Source of the DNA: Streptomyces chrestomyceticus JCM 4735 | GTDB taxonomy: Bacteria; Actinomycetota; Actinomycetes; Streptomycetales; Streptomycetaceae | DNA: 64,000 bases | Direction: 5' to 3' | Assembly: GCF_003865135.1 (NCBI RefSeq) | Contig: NZ_BHZC01000001.1 | Coordinates: 1,860,001-1,924,000 of the forward strand | Shown: positions 44,272 through 54,541 of the stretch, one piece after another | Position numbering within the stretch: position 1 is the stretch's first letter | How the letters are laid out: each line of letters starts with the position of its first letter | Translations under genes and position numbers: made by a program | The notes under the pieces: model-generated | Told to the model about the DNA's origin: nothing | Database searches by the model: none | Seen by the model: the letters and a program-made list of their open reading frames with translations, nothing else

Positions 44272-44301
44272 CGGAGGGGTTGGCGATTTGCCCGGTATTG
44301 G

Positions 44302-45879
44302 GTGCTGTCCGGCGTACCCTCGTGTGATCACACCCGGCCGGGCCGCGGTCCGAGGCCGCTTCGTGTGTATGTAGCCCGTTCGCCGCCAGTCGCTGGGAGA
44401 ACGTTCATCCTTCGGGTCAGTCGCCAGGTGCTGCCCAGCAGCCGGGAGGGTGCCGCCCTGTGGGCGCCGGCGGTTGTCGGGCTGGGAGTCGGGCTGTGGG
44501 GGATCACGAGCCCCTCCGCGTGGACCGACGAGATCGTCACCATGGATGTGGCGCGGCGGTCCGGGGCGCAGTTGGTGGAGCTGCTGGGGAACGTGGACGC
44601 GGTGCATGGGCTGCACTACGTGGTGATGCACCTGGTCGGGGTAGGAGTCGGGGTCAGCACGTGCACGATGCGGCTGCCTTCAGCGGTGGCCGTGGCCGTC
44701 GGCGCGGCCGGGCTCTCGTGGCTGGGGCGGTTGCTCGGCGGGGTGCGGCTCGGGCTGGGCGCGGGGCTGTTGCTTGCCGTTCTGCCGACCGCGTCGCGGT
44801 ATGCGCAGGAGGCTCGGTCGTTCGCCTTTGTGATGGCGGTGGCGGTGCTGGCCACGGGTGCCTTGGTGAAGGTTCTGTCGGGCAGTCGGCGGTGGTCGGG
44901 TGGGTATGCCGTGCTGCTCGCGGTGATCGGCTGGTTCAACGTGTTGGGGCTGCTGCTGGTGGCCGCGCACGCGGTCACGGTGGTTCTGCGGCGTCCCGGT
45001 CGCCCCGTAGCCGTACGTGTCGTGTCAGCGCAGGCCGCGGGCGTCGCCGCCGTCGTTCCGCTGCTGTTCCTCGGGGTCTCGCAGCGCTCCGCCGTGGGCG
45101 AGATCGCGCCGGTCACCGGCGGAACCCCGTACAACTTCCTCACCTGGCTGCTCACGCCCGGCCAGGGCACGCTGCCCGGGGCTCTGAAGCTGCTGCTCAC
45201 TCCTACGGCCCTCGTCGCCGTGGCTCTTCTGGTGGCCCGGCGGCGCATGGCTCCGCCCTTGGTCCTCGCCGTCGGCGTGCCGTGGCTGGTCGTGCCTCCG
45301 CTGGTTCTCCTGGTCGCGTCTCTCGGCGAGCCGCTGTTCGCCTACCGCTACCTGCTGTTCTGCCTGCCGGCCCTGGCGCTGCTGCTCGCGGCGGCCGGCG
45401 CCGTCGTACCGCTGCCCGTGCGGCTGCTGCTCGTACTCCTGCCGGCCGTCCCGTTGGCCATGTCCCATCTGGCCGTCCGCCAGCAGGACAGCCGCCCCTG
45501 GGACACCACTGCCGTGATCACCACGCTGCGGAGCCGCACCGCCTCCGGGGACGGCGTCCTGTTCAGCGGCGGCCGGTGCGGGCTGATCGCCTCCGCCCAT
45601 CCGGAGGTTTTCGCCCGTCTTCCCGACCTGGGTACGGCGGAGTCGGCGGCCGAGCGCGGCACCTTGGACGAGCTGCCTGCCGACCGGGCGCTGCTGCACC
45701 GGCGCCTGGCCGGTGCGTCGCGTGTCTGGCACATCGGCTGCCGGCATCTTTCGTCCGAGGCCCGGCGGGAGGGCGCCCGGACGGCTGCGTCCCAGCGGCA
45801 GGCTCTCGCCTGTGCCGGACTGGCGCCCGCTTACCGGCGCGGCGTGCACGGTCTGGAGATCGTTCTGTATCGGCGCTGA
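44302..45879 (+). CDS. GT-C membrane glycosyltransferase-like protein
   Basis: About 525 aa with about ten membrane segments. Just after the first segment comes SAWTDEIVTMDVARRS, the acidic (DE) first-loop motif of GT-C/PMT-type glycosyltransferases that use polyprenyl-phosphate sugars. SRYAQEARSFAF and FAYRYLLFCLPALALLL are typical of this group. The C-terminal 130 residues are outside the membrane. The start is uncertain: GTG at 44302, GTG at 44365 or a later codon. It probably adds a sugar to a cell-envelope acceptor; the substrate is unknown. Confidence 0.75.
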   Translation: MLSGVPSCDHTRPGRGPRPLRVYVARSPPVAGRTFILRVSRQVLPSSREGAALWAPAVVGLGVGLWGITSPSAWTDEIVTMDVARRSGAQLVELLGNVDAVHGLHYVVMHLVGVGVGVSTCTMRLPSAVAVAVGAAGLSWLGRLLGGVRLGLGAGLLLAVLPTASRYAQEARSFAFVMAVAVLATGALVKVLSGSRRWSGGYAVLLAVIGWFNVLGLLLVAAHAVTVVLRRPGRPVAVRVVSAQAAGVAAVVPLLFLGVSQRSAVGEIAPVTGGTPYNFLTWLLTPGQGTLPGALKLLLTPTALVAVALLVARRRMAPPLVLAVGVPWLVVPPLVLLVASLGEPLFAYRYLLFCLPALALLLAAAGAVVPLPVRLLLVLLPAVPLAMSHLAVRQQDSRPWDTTAVITTLRSRTASGDGVLFSGGRCGLIASAHPEVFARLPDLGTAESAAERGTLDELPADRALLHRRLAGASRVWHIGCRHLSSEARREGARTAASQRQALACAGLAPAYRRGVHGLEIVLYRR

Positions 45880-45949
45880 CGGGACGCACCGGTCCGAGCC
45901 GCTGCTGGAAGCAGCGAAGCAGCCGCCGGTCGCCCCGCCCGTACGGCGC

Positions 45950-46633
45950 TCAGCGTTCGAAGCGGACCGTGGAGACGACGTAGACCACCGGCTGGCCCGG
46001 TTCGTCGAAGTTGACCGTGATGTTCTGGCTCGGGTGGGGGTCCTCGGCCTTGAGGGAGGTGCCGGCCCACTGGCCGCCGCTGAGGTCCCAGCCGACCTTC
46101 GCCGCCTGCGCGCCGGTGATGGTGATCTCGCCGTCCTTGAGGGCGTCGCGGCTGGTGCCGATCCACTTCAGGTAGTGGTCCAGGCCCCAGTCGTTGGTGC
46201 GGAACTGGACGTACAGGGAGCTGCGGTGCCAGGCGTTGGACTCGTAGTAGTAGACCGGTGTGGCACCGGTCGGGACCGGGACGTTGTAGATGCGCTGCTG
46301 CACCTTGGAGGGGTAGTCGTTGTAGAGGCCGGTGGAGGCCGCCTCCTCCTCCTTGCTCTGGCCGCTGTCCCGGCTCTGCTCGGCGGAGATGACGATGTAG
46401 CCCGCCGGAACGGCGATCAGCAGGAAGATCACCAGCGCGGTGAGCCAGCGGCGGCGCCGGCTCGGCCGGGGGGCGGCGGACGCGCCGGCCGAGGGCGGGG
46501 GGCCGGACGGGGGGCCGCCCGGCGGTCCGGTCGGCGGCTCCGGGCGCTCCGGCGTCTCGCGCGCCGTCCGGCCCGCCCCGGGCGGAGCCGGGTCGTGTTC
46601 CTCGGTCATGGGTGGGGTGTCCAGCTCCGTCAT
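45950..46633 (-). CDS. Single-span membrane protein of unknown function
   Basis: 227 aa. A Pro/Gly-rich, disordered cytoplasmic N-terminus (about 1-62) leads through RRRR to one membrane span (WLTALVIFLLIAVPAGYIVIS). The extracellular domain of about 140 residues has YDYPSKVQQ-like and WGLDHYLKWIGTS segments and ends in VVYVVSTVRFER. The ATG overlaps the ROK kinase stop (ATGA), so they are co-translated. No family was recognised; it is probably a conserved Streptomyces envelope protein. Confidence 0.7.
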   Translation of the reverse strand: MTELDTPPMTEEHDPAPPGAGRTARETPERPEPPTGPPGGPPSGPPPSAGASAAPRPSRRRRWLTALVIFLLIAVPAGYIVISAEQSRDSGQSKEEEAASTGLYNDYPSKVQQRIYNVPVPTGATPVYYYESNAWHRSSLYVQFRTNDWGLDHYLKWIGTSRDALKDGEITITGAQAAKVGWDLSGGQWAGTSLKAEDPHPSQNITVNFDEPGQPVVYVVSTVRFER

Positions 46634-47751
46634 CGCCGGCCCGATCGTTCGTACCTCTCATAGCGTTCCACGCGCCGGCGGTTGGCGCGCCGGAAGCGGC
46701 GGGCCACCAGGCGTGCCAGGTCGGCGGCGCCGACCATGCCGGCCTCGGGGCCGAGCTGTGCCTTGGCGATACGGGCCTCGGGGCGGTAGCCGCGGCCGGT
46801 CAGGGTGCGCCGGAAGGCGTCCCGGGCCGGGGCGATGAGCAGGTCGTCGGCGGCGCTGACGCCGCCGCCGATCACGAAGCAGGAAGGATCCAGCGCGGCG
46901 GCCAGATTGGCGATGCCGACGCCCAGCCACTGGCCGATGTCCTGGAGGAGTTCGACGCACATGGCGTCGCCCTCGCGGGCCAGCTCGGTGATGAGCGGGC
47001 CGGTGATGTCGGTGACGCGCCCGCCGACCCGGTCGATGATGTTGTACGCGACCGGGGAGTCCGCGGCGGCCAGCTCGCGGGCCTCGCGGACCAGGGCGTT
47101 GCCGGAGCTGTACTGCTCCCAGCAGCCTCGGTTGCCGCACGGGCAGCGGTGCCCGGCCGGCACCACCTGCATATGGCCGAACTCGCCGGCCACGCCGTAC
47201 TTGCCGCGCTTGACCGCGCCGTCCTCCAGGATCGCGCCGCCGATGCCGGTACCGAGCGTGATCATGACGAGGTGGTCCTCGCCGCGGCCCGCGCCGAAGC
47301 GCCACTCGGCCCAGGCGGCCGTGTTGGCGTCGTTGTCGACCATGACGGGGACCGCCAGGCGGCCCGCGAGGCGGTCCCGCAGCGGCTCGTTGCGCCAGTT
47401 CAGGTGGGGTGCGAAGAGGACGGTGCTGCGTTCGGCGTCGACCCAGCCGGCCGCGCCGATGCCCACCGCGTGCACATCGTGCCGGTCGGAGAGGTCCAGC
47501 ACCAGCTCGGTGATGACGTCCTCGACCACCTTGGGGCTCTTGGACTTGTCGGGCGTCTCGGTACGGACCTTCTCCAGGATCGTGCCGTCCGCGTCGACGA
47601 CGCCGGCCATCACCTTCGTCCCGCCGATGTCGATGCCGACGGTCGGCACACGGGGCGCGCTCAGGTGGGAGCGCCGCTCGCGGGTGCCCACCGTGCGCAG
47701 CACGGTCGCTCTGGCCGACCCTCGGTGCACCCGGTCCCGGTACGTGCTCAT
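46630..47751 (-). CDS. ROK-family sugar kinase
   Basis: 373 aa. GIDIGGTKVMAGVV (ATP phosphate site), VGIGAAGWVD, APHLNWRNEPL, VDNDANTAAWAE and GTGIGGAILEDG give a full ROK kinase, with the zinc motif GHRCPCGNRGCWEQYSSG. This is the GlkA-like glucokinase group. It has an extra N-terminal 35 residues and a basic C-terminal tail (RRFRRANRRRVERYERYER). It lies downstream of a sugar ABC transporter on the same strand across 354 bases with three palindromes. It probably phosphorylates the imported sugar. Confidence 0.85.
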   Translation of the reverse strand: MSTYRDRVHRGSARATVLRTVGTRERRSHLSAPRVPTVGIDIGGTKVMAGVVDADGTILEKVRTETPDKSKSPKVVEDVITELVLDLSDRHDVHAVGIGAAGWVDAERSTVLFAPHLNWRNEPLRDRLAGRLAVPVMVDNDANTAAWAEWRFGAGRGEDHLVMITLGTGIGGAILEDGAVKRGKYGVAGEFGHMQVVPAGHRCPCGNRGCWEQYSSGNALVREARELAAADSPVAYNIIDRVGGRVTDITGPLITELAREGDAMCVELLQDIGQWLGVGIANLAAALDPSCFVIGGGVSAADDLLIAPARDAFRRTLTGRGYRPEARIAKAQLGPEAGMVGAADLARLVARRFRRANRRRVERYERYERSGRR

Positions 47752-47874
47752 CGACCCACCTCTTCGCCGTTGCGGTGGCGGCGGCTGCGTGCTCGCAAGA
47801 GTCGTCTCGTCCCTGCGGGTGTCGGGAGGCCGGGGCCTCGGGCGTGCATGGTCCGGTGTCGTGCTCGTACGGTG

Positions 47875-47953
47875 CCGTAGGCGCGTACGGGGTCGTGCTG
47901 GTGCGGTGCCGTACGCGTACGGGGCCCGCTCGCACGGTGCCGTACGTGTACGG
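47875..47953. repeat. Three CCGTA-N-GTACGG palindromes in a row
   Basis: At 47875-47890, 47909-47922 and 47940-47953, similar inverted elements recur with start spacings of 34 and 31 bases. The middle one, CCGTACGCGTACGG, is a perfect 14-base palindrome. They lie 124-202 bases before the ROK kinase start in a 354-base gap after the ATPase gene, which otherwise holds nothing I recognise. This could be an operator array or a decayed tandem repeat. Confidence 0.5.
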
Positions 47954-48105
47954 GCGCTCGCGGGGCCGGGCCCCGAGGGCGCGCGGTGGCCGTGCCGGCG
48001 GCGGTGACGTGCACGGTCCGGTGCGATTGTGCCCTAACAGCGGTACCCGGCGCATGGCGGCGCGGGCCCCGCGGAACCCGCGCCACCGCCCGTGGGCCGC
48101 CCCGC

Positions 48106-49028
<923 letters not shown>

Positions 49029-49032
<4 letters not shown>

Positions 49033-50099
49033 TTCGTCGCCTCCGCGCGCTTGCGGACCCATGCGTTCAGGAGCGTGGCCAGCAGCAGCATGGCTCCGAG
49101 GAAGAACTTGTACCAGTCCGGGTTCCACTGGGCGTACACGATGCCCTTGCTGGCCATGCCAAAGATGAAGGCGCCGACGGCGGCGCCGATCGCCGAGCCG
49201 TAGCCGCCGGTCATCAGGCAGCCGCCGACCGCGGCGGCGATGATGTAGAGGAACTCGTTGCCGACGCCGTCGCCGGACTGGATCGCGTCGTACGAGAACA
49301 GCAGGTGCTGCCCGGAGATCCAGGCCGCCAGCGCGACCCCCATGTACAGGCCGATCTTGGTCTTGGTGACCGGGACGCCGACCGCCCGCGCGGCGTCGGA
49401 GCCGCCGCCCACCGCGAAGATCCAGTTGCCGACGCGGGTGCGCAGCAGGACCCAGGTGGCGAGCGCGACCAGGCCGATCCACCACAGGATGGTGACCTGG
49501 ATGTCCACCCCGCCGATGTTCAGGTGGGAGGCGAAGAGCGCCCGGGCCGAGTCGAAGCCCTCCATGTCGGCGATGGACTTCGTCGAGACGGTGCCGCTGA
49601 TCAGCTTGGTGAAGCCGAGGTTGAGGCCGGTCAGCATGAAGAACGTACCGAGCGTGATGATGAAGCTGGGCAGCTTCGTACGGGTCAGCAGGAAGCCGTT
49701 GAAGACTCCGATGGCCAGGGTGACCAGCAAGGACACCCCGACGCCGACCCAGACGTTCGCCGTCATCTGGTAGCTGAACATGGACGAGACGAGCGCCGAG
49801 CTGACGACCATGACACCGGCCGACAGGTCGAACTCGCCGCCGATCATCAGCAGCGCCACCGGCACCGCCATGATGCCGATCGTGGACGACGCGTACAGCA
49901 CGGTGGACAGGCTGGACGCCTGCAGGAACGTGTCGGCGGCGAAGGAGAAGAAGAGGAAGACGGCCGCGGCGCCGACCACCGCGCCCAGCTCGGGACGGCT
50001 CATCAGGCGGCGCGCCGGTGAACGGTGCACCAGACGCTCGTCCGAGCCCTTGCCGTCCCGCGGTCCGCTGTCCTTCACGGGGGTCTCCGCGGTGCTCAT
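49029..50099 (-). CDS. Sugar ABC transporter permease (CUT2, RbsC/XylH type)
   Basis: 356 aa with about nine or ten membrane segments. [37 protein letters not shown] and [16 protein letters not shown] mark the CUT2 permease family for pentoses or related sugars. The start overlaps the binding-protein stop (ATGA) and the stop overlaps the ATPase start. Order binding protein, permease, ATPase, then ROK kinase suggests one sugar-uptake operon. Confidence 0.88.
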
Positions 50100-51109
50100 C
50101 GGGTCCCCCGCTTCGTGTACTCCTGCAGGGCCGCCGCGTCCTTCTTGGTGATCACCTGGGGGCCGGTGAAGACCGGCTTGCCGCCACCGAGGACGTCGGC
50201 GTTGTACTTGTAGAGCCACAGCAGGTCGACGGCCTGGTAGCCCTGGAGGTACGGCTGCTGGTCGACGGCGAAGCCGAGCGAGCCGTCCTTGAGGCCGTCG
50301 GCGACCTTGGCGTTCAGGTCGAAGGTGTCGATCTCGGCGTCGCTGCCGGCCTGCTCCTTGGCCTTGACGGCGGTCGGCGCGAACGGCGCGCCCAGCGTCA
50401 CCACGGAGTCGATGCCGCGGTCCGACTGGAGCTTGGCCTCGATGGTGGACTGGACGTCGGGCATGTTGGTGCCCTCCACGTACAGCTTCTGCATCTCGCC
50501 CTTGAACGTCTTCCGCGCGCCGTCGCAGCGCTGCTCGTGGCCGACGTTGCCCTGCTCGTGCAGGACGCACAGCGCCTTCTTGCGGCCCCGCTCGTTCAGC
50601 TCCTCGCCGACGGCCTCGCCGGCCACCGTCTCGTCCTGGCCGACGTGGGTCAGGGCGCCGTACGCCTTGGACGCCTCGGCGCCGGAATTGACGGTGATCA
50701 CCGGAATGCCGGCCTTCTCGGCCCGGGCGACCACGTCCTTCATGGCGTCGGGCTTGGCCAGCGTGACGATCAGCCCGTCCACCTTCTGGTCGATGTAGGA
50801 CTGGACGAGCTGGCTCTGCCGCTGCGCCTCCTTGTCGTGCCCGTAGACGAACTTGATGTTGTCCTTGTCGGCGGCCTGCCGGGCGCCGTTCTGCACGATG
50901 TCCCAGAAGGTGTCGCCGTCGCCCGAGTGGGTGACCATGGCGAAGGTCCACCTCGGGGTGTTGACGGCCGCCTTGCCGCCCGCGGTCTGGGCGGCGCGTG
51001 CTTCCTCGGCGCGCTTGCCGCCGGTGCTGCTGCACCCCGCCAGGGACGCGGCGAGCACCGCTGCCAGCACCGCGGTCACCGCGCGTACCCCTGTCCGAAC
51101 CCTTGCCAC
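50096..51109 (-). CDS. Sugar-binding lipoprotein (Peripla_BP_4/RbsB type)
   Basis: 337 aa. The lipobox SLAGCSS places the Cys at about residue 26. The body has [55 protein letters not shown]-type and [14 protein letters not shown] segments of the ribose/galactose-binding family. Two Cys (ALCVLHE, EQRCDGA) may form a disulphide. It is the first gene of the CUT2 operon. Xylose, ribose or myo-inositol are all possible ligands; sequence does not decide. Confidence 0.87.
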   Translation of the reverse strand: MARVRTGVRAVTAVLAAVLAASLAGCSSTGGKRAEEARAAQTAGGKAAVNTPRWTFAMVTHSGDGDTFWDIVQNGARQAADKDNIKFVYGHDKEAQRQSQLVQSYIDQKVDGLIVTLAKPDAMKDVVARAEKAGIPVITVNSGAEASKAYGALTHVGQDETVAGEAVGEELNERGRKKALCVLHEQGNVGHEQRCDGARKTFKGEMQKLYVEGTNMPDVQSTIEAKLQSDRGIDSVVTLGAPFAPTAVKAKEQAGSDAEIDTFDLNAKVADGLKDGSLGFAVDQQPYLQGYQAVDLLWLYKYNADVLGGGKPVFTGPQVITKKDAAALQEYTKRGTR

Positions 51110-51570
51110 GAGGTCGAGCCCTTCTCGTTGCTGTTGCTGCTGCTGTCACTGTGCGCCTGGGGCGCTGTGCCGGGTTTGGGCCGAAAATGATCGGTCCCGG
51201 CCGCCCAAGTATCCGTTACGCCTGTTCCGCGTGGGGTCATCGGGTCCCGCGCCCGGGGTACTCCCGCGGCCCGGGGCGGTCAGCGCCGGATCGCCGGGAG
51301 GCGGGCCCTGCGGACATGGACGGTCCGGGGCTCGGTGGTGCCGGACCGGGTAGCGGTACGGGCCGTGCGCGCGGTACGCCTCATGGGGCCGCCCTCTCTC
51401 CCGTGCCGCCCGACGGCGGCTGGAGGAGTTCTAGCGGCGCGCACCGAGCCCCGTCAATGGTTTGTCAGAACATTCTTACCCGGCGTGGTGCGGGCGGCCG
51501 GTGCTCCGGCGCGCGGCACAGCGGCGGCCTCAGGGCCGTACGAGGTACCGGATCTCGGCGTACGGCGTGC
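51110..51570. promoter_or_regulatory. Leader/promoter gap of the CUT2 operon
   Basis: 461 bases with no gene. Besides the promoter listed separately, AGAACATTCT (51467-51476) is a perfect inverted repeat just upstream of it. A CTG/CAG-rich stretch lies near 51125-51150. Confidence 0.45.
51428..51457 (-). promoter_or_regulatory. Possible sigma-70-type promoter for the CUT2 operon
   Basis: On the minus strand TTGACG (51457-51452) and TAGAAC (51433-51428) are 18 bases apart, a good housekeeping-type match. The start codon is about 320 bases downstream, implying a long leader; a second promoter closer in is possible. Confidence 0.4.
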
Positions 51571-52344
51571 TCAGGGCCGTACGAGCAACTGGAACTCGAA
51601 GGCGTACCGCGAGGCCCGGTAGACGTGCGAGCCGAATTCGACCGCGCGGCCCGTGTCGTCGAAGGTCGTACGCTGCATCGTCAGCAGCGGCGCGCCCTCG
51701 GGCTCGCCGAGGCGCTCCCCCTCCTCGGCCGTCGCGGCGCGCGCGCCGACGGACTGGCGGGCGCTGTGCAGGGTGATGCCGGCCGCCCGCATCAGGCGGT
51801 ACAGGCCGGTCTCCTCCAGTCGCTCGGTACCGAGGTCGAGCAGTCCGGCGGGCAGGTGGTTGCGCAGGTGGGCGACGGGTTCACCGTGCGCGAGCCGCAG
51901 CCGCTCGACGAGTACGACCTCGGCCCCCTCCGCGATCCCGAGCGCGGCGGCGACCTCGGCGGTGGCTTCGGTGGTGGTGTTGAGGAGCACGCGGGTGGCG
52001 GGCTTCTGACCGGCGGCCTCCAGGTCGTCGTAAAGGCTGCTCAGCTCCAGCGGGCGCCTGACCTGGCTGTGCACGACCTGCGTACCGATGCCGCGGCGCC
52101 GCACCAGCAGCCCCTTGTCCACCAGCGACTGGATGGCCTGGCGGACCGTCGGGCGAGACAGGCCGAGGCGTCCGGCCAGCTCGATCTCGTTGCCGAGCAG
52201 GCTGCCCGGGGCCAGCCTGCCGGTCTCGATCGCCGCTTCCAGTTGCTGGGACAACTGGAAGTACAGCGGGACCGGGCTGCTCCGGTCCACGCTGAACTGG
52301 ACGGGGCCCTCGGCTCCCTCGGAGTCTGTATCGCGTTTCGCCAC
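51571..52344 (-). CDS. GntR-family regulator with UTRA domain
   Basis: 257 aa. A winged helix (PLYFQLSQQLEAAIETGRLA, LAGRLGLSRPTVRQAIQSLV) and a UTRA domain ending EFGSHVYRASRYAFEFQL mark a HutC-type regulator that binds a small ligand. It lies upstream of the CUT2 sugar operon on the same strand, separated by about 460 bases, and probably controls it. Two perfect palindromes lie just ahead of its own start, consistent with autoregulation. Confidence 0.88.
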   Translation of the reverse strand: MAKRDTDSEGAEGPVQFSVDRSSPVPLYFQLSQQLEAAIETGRLAPGSLLGNEIELAGRLGLSRPTVRQAIQSLVDKGLLVRRRGIGTQVVHSQVRRPLELSSLYDDLEAAGQKPATRVLLNTTTEATAEVAAALGIAEGAEVVLVERLRLAHGEPVAHLRNHLPAGLLDLGTERLEETGLYRLMRAAGITLHSARQSVGARAATAEEGERLGEPEGAPLLTMQRTTFDDTGRAVEFGSHVYRASRYAFEFQLLVRP

Positions 52345-52393
52345 GGGCGGGAGCGTATCCGGCCGCGAAGATGACGGGAAGTCCGGAGGTCAC

Positions 52394-52433
52394 ATTGTCC
52401 GGACAATCACGTCCGGGGCTGGTACGTACCAGC
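52394..52433. promoter_or_regulatory. Two perfect palindromes upstream of the GntR gene
   Basis: ATTGTCCGGACAAT (52394-52407) and GCTGGTACGTACCAGC (52418-52433) lie 50-90 bases before the GntR start. The second resembles the GTAC-centred sites of GntR/HutC regulators. Either may bind the neighbouring regulator, or one may belong to another factor. Confidence 0.6.
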
Positions 52434-52467
52434 ACTTTCAGCCACCGTCGGTGTCACTGCCGTCCCC

Positions 52468-53325
52468 TCACTTCGCCATCCAGGCGTCCTCGTACTTCTT
52501 GTACGTGCCGTCGTGCTTCGCCAGGTGGACCCACTGGTCGACGTACGCCTTGAACGGGAAGTCGGCGCGCGGTACGGCGTACGCCTTCTCGGAGAAGGTG
52601 AAGGGCCGGTCGGGGTGGACCGCGCACAGCTCGGGATGGATCTTGGACTGGTAGCGGGTCTCGCTCGCGTCGGTCATCATCACGTCCGCCCGGCCCGCGA
52701 TGATCTCGTCGAAGATCGTGGTGTTGTCGGGGTGCGGCTTGACGGTCGCGCGCTTGATGACGGAACGGGCGAACTGTTCGTTGGTGCCGCCCGGGTTGAC
52801 GATCACCCTGACGCCGGGGCGGTCGATCTCGTCCAGCGTCCGGTACTTGTCCTGATCCGCACAGCGGACGATGGGGGTCTTCCCGTCCGTGCGGACCGGC
52901 TCGCTGAAGGCCGCCTTCCGGGCGCGCGGCAGAGTGATCGACACACCTCCCATGGCGATGTCGCAGCGCCCCGCCGCCAGATCGTCGATCAGTTTCGCCC
53001 AGGTCGTGGGCACGTACTTGGGCTTGGCGTCCAGGCTCCGGGCCAGGTCGCGGGCCATCGAGATGTCCACACCGCGGTACGCCCCGGACGCGGGGTCGCG
53101 GTGGGTGAAGGGGCGGTAGTCGCCGGTGGTGCAGACGCGGAGGACACCGCGGCGGGGAATGGTGTCGAGGAGGGAGGCGGGGGCGGGAGCGGGGTGCGTC
53201 GTGGGGTGTGCTGCGGTGGCCGGCCGGTCCGGGTGGGCGGTCCGGGCCGCCGGGGCGGTCGTCGGTGCGGCTGCGGTGAGGGCGAGGGCGCAGGTCAGGG
53301 CGGAGAGGGCGACGGCGCGGCGCAT
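52468..53325 (-). CDS. Secreted PheC-like cyclohexadienyl dehydratase / family 3 binding protein
   Basis: 285 aa with a Sec signal ([18 protein letters not shown]) but no lipobox Cys. The fold is a family 3 solute-binding protein. The patterns LRVCTTGDYRPFTHRD, GRCDIAMGGVSITLPR, RVIVNPGGTNEQFARS, and TIFDEIIAGRADVMMTDASE match the periplasmic cyclohexadienyl (arogenate/prephenate) dehydratase PheC closely. PheC-type enzymes evolved from binding proteins. A role as an orphan binding protein is an alternative. No ABC permease is adjacent. It follows a LysR gene on the same strand. Confidence 0.78.
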   Translation of the reverse strand: MRRAVALSALTCALALTAAAPTTAPAARTAHPDRPATAAHPTTHPAPAPASLLDTIPRRGVLRVCTTGDYRPFTHRDPASGAYRGVDISMARDLARSLDAKPKYVPTTWAKLIDDLAAGRCDIAMGGVSITLPRARKAAFSEPVRTDGKTPIVRCADQDKYRTLDEIDRPGVRVIVNPGGTNEQFARSVIKRATVKPHPDNTTIFDEIIAGRADVMMTDASETRYQSKIHPELCAVHPDRPFTFSEKAYAVPRADFPFKAYVDQWVHLAKHDGTYKKYEDAWMAK

Positions 53326-53457
53326 GGGGCGGCTCCTGTACGCGGCGAGGGGGCGGGCAACGGACGGAACAGGGACTGGCGGAACGGGCCGTCAGCGTGG
53401 CAGAGGGCCGGACGGGAGTGAAGGGTGTGACCGGCTGGTGGGACGACTGCCCGGCCC

Positions 53458-54357
53458 TTACTCCGCCTCGGCGGCCCAGTGCTCACGGGCGATGCCGGCG
53501 AGGGCGGTGAGCGCCGCGGTCGGGCTCCGGTCCTTGTGCCGTACGAGGTGGACGCCGAGCGCGGGCCGGCAGGTCCACGGCAGTACGGCCACCTCGCCGC
53601 GCGCCACCTCGTCCGCCACCGCGACGGCGGGCAGCAGCGCCACACCGAGACCAGCGGCGGCGCAGCGCTTGAGGGCCTCCACGCTCAGGAACTCCATCAC
53701 GGCCGGCCGGACCCCCGCCGACCGCAACTCCCGGTCCATCAGCTCACGCTGGGCGCAGGTGTGGTCCATCAGCAGGAGTGTCTGCGTGACCAGGTCGGCG
53801 GTACGGACGCGGGTGCGGCGGGCCAGCGGGTGGCCGGAGTGGGCGATCAGGGCCATCGGTTCGTCCGTGAGACGTTCCGCGTGCGCCACCGGGTCCCGTA
53901 CGGACTCCTCCAGCAGGAACCCCGCGTCCAGGGCGCCGTCGCGGAGGTTGGCGAGCAGCGTCGTCCTGCTGTCGGGGCCGAAGACGACGCGCAGGCGCGG
54001 GAAGCGGTCCTGGAGTGCGCGCAGTACGGGCGGCAGGCGGTACGCGCACAGCGTCTCGGGGGCGGCGATGTGCAGGGTGCCGCGGACCTGCGCCGGGTCG
54101 CCGGCGCCGCGTACGGCGTCCCGGGCCTCGTCCGCGTACGCGAGCATCCTGCGGGCGTGACCGCGGAGTTCGCGTCCGGCCTCGGTGAGGGTGACGCGTC
54201 GGCCGAGCCGTTCGAAGAGGTGCGTGCCGAGGTCCTTCTCCAGAGCTTTGATCTGCCCGGTGACGCTGGACTGGACGTAGCCGAGTTCCTGGGCGGCGCG
54301 GGTGAAACTCAGGTGCCGGGCCACGGCCAGGAAGGTCGTCAGGTGCTTCAGCTCCAT
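53458..54357 (-). CDS. LysR-family transcription regulator
   Basis: 299 aa. N-terminal helix-turn-helix MELKHLTTFLAVARHLSFTR and AAQELGYVQSSVTGQIKALE, then a LysR substrate-binding domain (GTLHIAAPETLCAYRLPPVL, AGLGVALLPAVAV). Length is standard. It is divergent from an MFS gene (185-base gap), which is its most likely target, in the manner of LysR regulators. The PheC-like gene follows after 132 bases. Confidence 0.9.
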   Translation of the reverse strand: MELKHLTTFLAVARHLSFTRAAQELGYVQSSVTGQIKALEKDLGTHLFERLGRRVTLTEAGRELRGHARRMLAYADEARDAVRGAGDPAQVRGTLHIAAPETLCAYRLPPVLRALQDRFPRLRVVFGPDSRTTLLANLRDGALDAGFLLEESVRDPVAHAERLTDEPMALIAHSGHPLARRTRVRTADLVTQTLLLMDHTCAQRELMDRELRSAGVRPAVMEFLSVEALKRCAAAGLGVALLPAVAVADEVARGEVAVLPWTCRPALGVHLVRHKDRSPTAALTALAGIAREHWAAEAE

Positions 54358-54541
54358 GAGCGGATCGTAGGAGGGGCCGCGGGGGCCGGGCCAGGAGAGC
54401 CAAGAGAGCAGGGAGAGTAGTGAGAGCTGGCAGAGCCGGGGCAGCAGGGTGGCGAGCCGTCGATCGGATCGGCCGTACCGATGCGCCGGATCGGAAACAT
54501 TCGTTGGACGCGATGGTTCCGGGGCCCGTAGAACGGCAGGC

